Assembly (NCBI RefSeq): GCF_030272615.1
Contig: NC_081408.1
Location: 305,569,950-305,633,949 of the forward strand
Direction of reading: 5' to 3'
DNA: 64,000 nt
Source of the DNA: Cryptomeria japonica
Lineage: Eukaryota; Streptophyta; Pinopsida; Cupressales; Cupressaceae
Shown: piece after piece, positions 57,388 to 64,000 of the stretch
Numbering within the stretch: the stretch's first letter is position 1
Layout: each line of letters starts with the position of its first letter
The notes under the pieces: model-generated
Told to the model about the DNA's origin: nothing
What the model saw: only the letters and a program-made list of their open reading frames with translations
Database searches by the model: none
Position numbers and translations under genes: made by a program

Positions 57388-57751
57388 ATGCGCTAAGACA
57401 GAGATTGGATGCGCTAAAGTTTGACTCAGACATGCTGTTTAAAACCACCAATGCGCTAAGCTGCTCGTGTCACGCGCTAAACCAATGTTTTAACTTTTTC
57501 TATTTCAAGAATGGTTATGCGCGAATCTGTCCTGATTATGCACTAAAGTTTAGACTCAAAGCGCTACAATTTGCCCCCAATGTGCTAGGCTGACACTCCA
57601 ATGCGCTAATATGTCTTTAAGAAGTGCTAATGTTTAGTTGCCAAATGTTCAGATTGTTATGCGTTGTTTTGGAGAATGAATGTGCTAAGTTTCAACTTCT
57701 ATGCATTAAAGCTTGCTCTAGATGCGTTAGGATATTATTCCTACGCACTAA
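57388..57751. repeat. Array B: 21-bp-phased ATGCGCTAA repeats
   Basis: Core starts: 57388, 57409, a weak 57432, 57451, 57472; then 57517, 57538, 57559, 57580, 57601, 57622; then 57659, 57680, 57701, 57722, 57743. Within runs the step is exactly 21 bp while the 12-bp spacers are unrelated. Variant cores (GCAC, GTGC, GCGT, GCAT) are what CpG decay of GCGC would give. It lies in the element's 5' leader, just upstream of the extra ORF. Confidence 0.95.
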
Positions 57752-59241
57752 ACTACCCTGTTTCGTTTTGCTTGTGGGTTTTTCTGGAAATTTTAACACT
57801 TTCTTAACTTTGATAAATGATTTTCTGAAGTATAAAATGCAAACACAACACGAAAAAGACAACCATTTTTTCTTATTCTAAACAAAGAGTGTATGTTCTG
57901 CGAGGATGTGTTTGAATCCCCAATGTTTTCACAGGTTTGGATACAAATAATACAATTCAGGCAAACTCTTTATTCAAGGGTCATCAACAATATCATAGCC
58001 CACTAGTCTCGATTCTCCGTCAGCTCAAACAGCCGTGTCACCCCTAGGGGGTGCCCATTTTTTTGTCTTTTTTCAGAAATTAACCCAAAGTGAATTGCTT
58101 CACAAATGAGTAGCTATCTTGGGAGATATATGGTGAGTGATCTTGGGGGTGGATTCTTCCCCACCCTTGCACTATGATATTGAAGATGTCTGGATACTGA
58201 CTCAGCTCAAGGTTTCTATTTCTAAGGTTCGTAATGAAGCTTCTTGTTCAGCCGTTAGTGATAAACTCCCTCGAGAGGCTTCCCAACCTTTAGAACAAAG
58301 GCTTTACGTATCATAAAGATTCTGGGGGAAAGCTAATCATTTCCCACTTAGGTCATTCCCTCCACTTTTGATTATAGTGGGTTGGAACACTTGGCGATAA
58401 AGTCATATCCCACTGAGGTCATTCCCGTATCGCCGACCATTTAAATGGCGCTCTAAGAGAAACTTGGGAGGGCAGACTTGCTAAAGGTTGTAAATTCTTG
58501 AAATATTGAAAGCGTAAGAGTGGTTTGGCTTTTTGGTCACCCAGTTAAGCGGAGAGCATATACCTTCCACTTTTGAGACAAGGCACAAAATGATTCGTTT
58601 TAATCCCACAATTTAGTTATTTGCTAATTATAGTGGGAAATATTGCTCCAAAAAGACATGGTGTTCTTTTTAACTCCCAAATCAATGGTTTTTTAAGCTA
58701 AGTAATGAAATCCGGGTCAACAAAGGAAATTTTCGAGATGGTCAACAAAATGAATTTGATAGGGGAAAGATTTCCCTCTTCTGCTTTATCTAGAACTTGA
58801 AAATGAGGTTCTTTAACCTTATGCAAGAAATGAAATGGATCCTTTTAAACACCAAAGGATGGTGAGGTTCATTTTTAAACTTTGCACAAATAAAAGTTGT
58901 TTTGTTCTTTTTAAAACCCAAAAAACGAAGTGTTTTCTCTTCCTATGAAAGCAAAGTAAGGTTTTGTTTGTTGCTCTTTTTAAGTACTCCAAAGGAGAAT
59001 GAGTTCAATTTTACTAATGAGGAAATGAAGAAAACTTTTAAATAACTAACTTAACCAAGTTAGAAATAGAAAAATTTAATCACAAGCCTAACTTAGTAAA
59101 AGGAAAATCTCCCGATCTTGCATACAAATGTTAGTTACTTGCAACAAAAACCAGTTAGAAAACAACAATTTTAAGGTGGACTTTTACAAGTCTAATTTTT
59201 CTGTTTCTGTTACAATTCTGTTTTTTTTTTCTATATATGTC
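57752..59241. other. 5' leader of Gypsy element 3, no coding seen
   Basis: Between arrays B and A. No open frame of interest. The phrase CCCACT(T/G)AGGTCATTCCC recurs near 58340 and 58410. Confidence 0.6.
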
Positions 59242-59495
59242 ACACGCTAATCTACAGACCAGATGCACTACATGATGGAACTTATGTGCTAGCAAAGAGT
59301 CCAGATGCACTATGTTGTTGTCTAAATGCGCTACACTAATGTTTTATAGCGCTGAGACCTACAGGAAATAGCAGAAATGATATGTGCCAAAGTTAAGTCT
59401 GGATGCACTACGGTATGGTATCAACGTGCTAAACAGTCAGCCAGATGCGCCAAAGTAAAGACCGGATATGCTACAGAATGGTATCCATGCGCTAA
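59242..59495. repeat. Array A: 21-bp-phased ATGCGCTA repeats
   Basis: Core starts: 59242, 59263, 59284, 59305, 59326, 59347, a weak 59368; then 59382, 59403, 59424, 59445, 59466, 59487. Steps are exactly 21 bp within each run, with one 14-bp step between runs. Cores include ATGCACTAC, ATGTGCTAG, ATGCGCTAC and ATGCGCTAA. It lies within about 70-320 bp of the primer site, in the element's 5' leader. Confidence 0.95.
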
Positions 59496-59560
59496 TTCAA
59501 GTTTTCCACGTACCTGCAAAGTTAGTCCTGCATCAAAAATGATTTGATAAATGGGGTTAT

Positions 59561-59578
59561 GCCCCACAGTGGACACCA
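59561..59578 (-). promoter_or_regulatory. Primer-binding site of element 3
   Basis: On the minus strand TGGTGTCCACTGTGGGGC starts 4 bases inside the 5' LTR. It resembles the TGGCGCC...GTGGGG type found in plant Gypsy elements. I do not assign the tRNA. Confidence 0.75.
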
Positions 59579-59582
59579 GAAA

Positions 59583-61029
59583 TGTATGCGGGAAAAGTGG
59601 TTAGATGAAATGAATATTATGAATTTAGGACTACTCCACACACCAATGGGACTCTTGGTGAAATTTATGGAGCTATATGGAATAGCTCAACTTCCCAAGG
59701 GATGTTCCATTGTTCTCTATCTCACAAGAACCCTTAAGCCAATGCCTTTACTCTCAAATCACTGAGCAAAGTGACTTAGGGATGACAATCATGAGAATGA
59801 GGGATGTTTGATCAATCTAACATGAATGCAATCCTAATGTGCATGATATTAACAAAAGATGAACTAAACTAGCATGCATATGATGATAAGATGAAAGGAT
59901 TAGTAACAAAACTATCCTAGCATGCTATACTAGTGTGAGATGATTATTATGTGATAATACAAGTGCCTATTTTAAGATTCTATGAAGATTATCAAAGAGA
60001 GGCTAAATGCTTGATTAAAATGATTTAGATTATATGCTTCATAAAATGTCTATAAGTTTGATGCTAAAGACTTGGATGATAAATGGAGGAAAGAGAGCTC
60101 TATTTATAGGAAAAATAGGGCAATGAAGGGTCAAGATTGGATGATTTTATCAAGGGTCAGGATTGAAAGTTACCAATCCATGTTTACAATTCTCACCAAT
60201 GAAATGGTGACAATTGCCAACATAAGACTGCTTGAGAGGAGATGCAAGAAGCATTAAATGATTGACAAGACCTCATGGTTACCTTAGAAGGTAAGGGTTA
60301 AGGTTAGGTTAAGATTACCCATTAGATAAAGCTTTTACCCAAAGGATAAACTCTTCTGCAAGGGTTAAAGGAATAACCATCATCAAAGCAATGAATGCTT
60401 GATGAGACCCTAGGGTTAGATGAGGGTTAAGTTAGGAAAAAAGTCTCCAACCATGTAAGAAGGTTGAGTTAACCATTAATGGTTATGTAAGAGACTTAAA
60501 TGGTTAAGTTGTTGAGGACATAAAGCCTTTAATGGTTATTGAAGACTTTAAGGGTTTGAGAAGTGACTTCCCTTTGCTTAGGATTGTGACAATATTTAAT
60601 AGATGGGTTAGGCTAATTTAGAAAGGATTAGAAGAATTTAGAAGGGGTTTAGAGAGGCATGTGGGAGATGTAGGAGAATGCAAGTGGATGGAGGGTAATT
60701 TTAATTAAAATAAATTGCTTTATTTCAACAAAATAGATGCAAGTGGAGGATTTAAATAAATTAGATTTATTTATTTGAAGTGAACAATTTAATTAAATGT
60801 AAATTTAATAAAAAAGAGTAGAAGGGGGATTTAATTAAATAAAGTGATTTATTCAATTAAATGATATAAAGGGCCTAGGTGAATTTAATTAAATAAATTG
60901 AATAACTTATTTAATCAAATAGATGAATGTGAATAATTTAATTAAACAGAATTTAATTAAATAAATGAATGAGAATAAAATGAACATTAAATATTCATTT
61001 AGGAAAGTGGTCATTTTTATATGTCTACA
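59583..61029 (-). mobile_element. 5' LTR of Gypsy element 3
   Basis: 1447 bp. On the element strand it starts TGTAGACATATAAAAATGAC at 61029 and ends CGCATACA at 59583. It differs from the 3' LTR by substitutions and small indels. Confidence 0.95.
60100..60109 (-). promoter_or_regulatory. TATA-like box in the LTR of element 3
   Basis: On the minus strand CTATAAATAG, also present in the other LTR, lies about 930 bp into the 5' LTR. It is a plausible transcription start region. Confidence 0.45.
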
Positions 61030-64000
61030 ACACCTAACAACCATGGGACTCAAAATAGCACATAATGAACTCAACATAACAATAATTACATAACTTCACA
61101 AGGTTGAACTCAACAATAGACTCTTCCAGAGGCATACAATAAAATCATGGCATATGGACATAGTCACATGTAGGAATGAATTTTCATCACAAAGAAGGTA
61201 ATTATGTACCCATAGTAGACATATATGATATCCTCATAAAGAGGAGCAATCCATACTCCTAATAGTCATACAAGCTACCCTCACAAAACAAGGGTGAAAA
61301 CAATCCCATAATAGACACGTGGAGCCATCTCAACATGTGTGAGTAAAAGGGAGACTATCTTGCCAGCTCATATGGCCCAGCCATATAGAATTATCTTATT
61401 AGGTGAAACCCAAAACCAATCAATTATTACAAGTTATCACTGAATTATAAAGAGAAAAACTCCCATTGTGCCTTGGTGATCTAAGTGCCAAGCAACCTAA
61501 CTCACGTGACCCCGATCATCACAAGGAAGCCCACTCCCCCTAATCATATGAAAATCCATAGGGTAACACATTAAATGACATCACAACACATGAAAGAATA
61601 CTCACAAAGGGGTCTTCAAGAACATATAAATCATTGAGCACATAAAGCATACATGTGAACCAATACAAGCATAAGGCCTTCACAAATACCTCATAGTCAT
61701 AGTACCAAGAAATAACATGAAACATAAGCACATCATAAACTACTGCAAATCCTCTACAACAAGGCAAGAACCTCTTGCTGGAGCAAACTTTTGCATAAGG
61801 AAACTCCTCAATGGTAGGGCATGATCCCACATACCAGAGCACAAAATACATCATGAAACATCATATAACATCACGAACCAATCAAAATTACTCAACAAAG
61901 ACTTCACATGCCTCTGTAAACATCACACAATCCAAACTAGAGCTTTACAACACCAAAATTGATCTTTCTAGGCATTTTGGACTAGTTTAGCTCTCTTGGT
62001 ATGCATAGTGGCATTCTTGGTTTATAGGGTAGCATTTTTGGTACCTATCATAGCATTTATATTTCATTACATAGTGTTTTTGGTTTATTTTATAGCATTT
62101 ATGGTCCATTGGTCAATGTTTTGGGTCCATAGGTCAGCTTTCTCAGTCTGTTGGTTAGCTCCCCTGGTTAGTTTGTCAGCTCTTTGGGTTTGAACAATGG
62201 AATTTATGGTATGCATAGCAACATTCCTGGTAGATAGGGTGGCATTCCTGGTTAGTTTGGTGGCATTTCTGGTTGGTTTGGTCGCGTTTCTGGTAAAGTA
62301 TGCAATAACTCAAGTTTGAAGGATCGTGAAGGTAAAGTAGCTACCCAGATTGACTCAGGAGACAAAAAATGACCTCATGGGCATGACCAAGAGGTTGGAT
62401 AAGCATCAAAATAGGTGTACACAAGGTTTATGCATCAAATACAACTCACAGAAATGATTTTGCAACTCAGTGGGTAAGCATTTTGGCTAAAACTGCATTT
62501 TAGATCCAAAGAGCAAAGGAGAGCACCTAATCTCTACATAGGCCAGAACAACTGAACCAAAACATTTCCAAACCTTCCAATACTCCAATAAAAAGATTAC
62601 AAATTCATGAACATGACATGGACACTTCACTATGAGCTTCAGAAGCTCTTACAATGCAAATGACACATTCAAATCAAAGAAAATAACTCCTATCTCAACC
62701 AAGAGCTCACAAGAGAACAATACACAAACAAATATCCAAAACACTCTTAGAACATACTGGAAACATCAAAATTCATATGCATGGGATCCATTTTCATTTT
62801 AACAAAATTTCAAAGATGTATGTTCATTCTCGGAAAACACACTCAAGAGAATTTGATAGAGAAAATTCACAATAACAATTCACAAAAGAGAATCAATCTT
62901 TCCCTACAAATATAACCATTCCCTTATCAAACCAAAATAAAGTAATCCCCAAACAATCTTTGAGTTGCAAACATGACAAACCTATTTTCTCGGGAAGGAA
63001 GCATTCTCTAAAAACATGAATGTAAAAATTAAAAATCCATCAACCTTCAAATCACAATCCAAAAGAGTCAAATCGAATAAGAAGAAATGTTGAACCCAAA
63101 ACCACTCCAAAATATTCAATCCAAATAAAAAAATGAATCCAAAATCCAAAATAGTTCCCGTTGGTAACCCCCAAACAACTACATGAAGCCAAATAAAAAG
63201 ATCTATAGCAAAAACTCTCGAGCAGTCAAATTAATCCATAAAAATAATATTTCTTACCTACTGTGTATAGTTCCAAGGTAAGAATATTTATTATATTTTC
63301 TACCAACAAATTGAAATTCGTCTAATCAAATAGGAGGGTAGGTAGAATTAACTTTATTTATTTTTACACCTCCCATGCATAGTAAAAACAATATATTAAT
63401 ATTATTACTTTTTAGAGGTGTAGGAATAGAAATAGGCTTTATACCTTTATAATTATTAATTAATCAAAATCAACTCTATAACTATATCTAAAATAAATTA
63501 AAATTAATCGATCAACAATAAATCAAAAGGATAAAAATAATTAAATAAAACAATAGCCAATAAATCAATTAAATAAATAATCAATCAATTAAATCCAAAG
63601 TAAAACAATTAATTAATATTTATCAAACATCAATAAACTCAATAATAATAAATCAAATATCTATTAATTAATTAATTATAACTTTATTAATTATTACTCA
63701 TCATTAACTAATTAATTAAATAAACATTATTCAACCCTAGGATAATTAATCCAATCCATGGTAAACCATACACACACACATAACCAATTGCACATAGATA
63801 GAACGAGATATCAACTCAAGACTGGACAACACTTATACCCGACAAGATCGACAAGGTGAACATAATAGACCATGAGTAGGTGGGGGAAAACCAAGTCATC
63901 TCCAACAGCTTCCATTGGGATTAGGACATGCTCAGACCTGTGAGACCAAGTGGAGTCGATGTCCGGTACCTGCAATCCTGCATCCACCGATAAACACAAA
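61030..64000. mobile_element. Copy c of the non-coding family, right part
   Basis: It starts with the ACACC duplication and continues TAACAACCATGGGACTC, the same phrase that follows ACACC without interruption in copy b (41293 on). The far end (about 63930-63985) matches the end region of copy a (CATGCTCAGACCT, GTGGAGTCGATG). An AT-rich belt at about 63240-63740 matches the position of the one in copy a. No coding sequence. The copy runs off the window. Confidence 0.75.
61990..62304. repeat. Fifteen 21-bp units in exact phase (GCATTTCTGGT core)
   Basis: Units start at 61990, 62011, 62032, 62053, 62074, 62095, 62116, 62137, 62158, 62179, 62200, 62221, 62242, 62263 and 62284, with no indel. The core is GCATTTNTGGT followed by a variable tail ending in GGT(A/G/C) type. 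Substitution between units is heavy. The plus frame reads heptads such as AFLVYRV, AFLVPII and AFMVHWS, an open frame of 65 codons that I take as incidental. The array lies about 1.8 kb into copy c, nearly the same position as the 23/21-bp array in copy a. Confidence 0.95.

Larger units (their letters stand above)
42768..61029 (-). mobile_element. Ty3/Gypsy element 3, Tat/Ogre type, 18.3 kb
   Basis: Two LTRs (42768-44199 and 59583-61029) with TG...CA ends are flanked by ACACC at 42763-42767 and 61030-61034. All gag-pol domains lie on the minus strand in Gypsy order. The great length, the extra ORF before gag, the CX2(H/Y)X4GHX4C gag knuckle, the DGG protease, two RNase H-like segments, and tandem repeats plus an antisense plant-mobile-domain gene between integrase and the 3' LTR all fit the Tat/Ogre lineage. 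The two LTRs differ at about 20 positions in their first 250 bases and less elsewhere, so it is older than element 2. Every coding part is broken. Confidence 0.96.

Noticed and set aside
57388-57751. CRISPR-like array of 9-bp cores with variable spacers
   Set aside because: Repeats are far too short, degenerate and 21 bp apart, inside a retrotransposon leader; periodic sites or an old minisatellite explain it better.
61996-62193. Hydrophobic heptad-repeat ORF as a membrane peptide
   Set aside because: Fully explained by the 21-bp array; no start context, promoter or conservation evidence.

Overview
This window is nuclear DNA from a plant with a large, repeat-rich genome. The evidence is two Ty1/Copia LTR retrotransposons with the plant-type primer site TGGTATCAGAGC, a giant Ty3/Gypsy element of Tat/Ogre type carrying an antisense plant-mobile-domain gene, a decayed LINE and long AT-rich non-coding DNA. 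A conifer or other gymnosperm is my guess from the repeat style, but nothing here proves the taxon. I see no intact host gene, tRNA, rRNA or CRISPR array.

Layout. 1-3836 is non-coding and holds a GC-rich minisatellite of five palindromic 37-bp units (603-771). 3837-5428 is the 3' end of a 5'-truncated Copia element: a coiled-coil ORF remnant, three purine tracts and one LTR. 5429-8389 is non-coding with tandem duplications and a foldback (6181-6976). 8390-9462 (minus) is a pseudogene I do not recognise, with an Arg/Gly-rich tail. 9640-10860 (minus) is the end of a LINE ORF2. 14532-21715 is a complete but decayed Copia element (element 1, target duplication ACTAT). 21721-28875 is mostly non-coding with small tandem arrays. 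28876-64000 is a series of three diverged copies (a, b, c) of one non-coding family. Copy b is split by a younger, nearly intact Copia element (element 2, 33250-40938, duplication CACCA). Copy c is split by the minus-strand Gypsy element (element 3, 42768-61029, 18.3 kb, duplication ACACC).

How the parts work. Elements 1 and 2 have the Copia order gag, protease, integrase, reverse transcriptase, RNase H, between LTRs with a tRNA primer site and several purine tracts. Element 3 has the Gypsy order gag, protease, reverse transcriptase, RNase H, integrase on the minus strand, with an extra ORF before gag. Between integrase and its 3' LTR lie a 43-bp tandem array and, on the opposite strand, a plant-mobile-domain pseudogene with its own TATA-like box. 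Most disabling stops can be explained as C-to-T changes in CAG, CAA and CGA codons, as expected of methylated repeats.

Most unusual signal. Element 3 carries three arrays of a degenerate 9-bp core (ATGCGCTAA) spaced exactly 21 bp apart: two in its 5' leader and one inverted near its 3' end. An unrelated array with the same 21-bp period and no indels over 15 units lies in copy c, and copy a has a 21/23-bp alternating array at about the same internal position.
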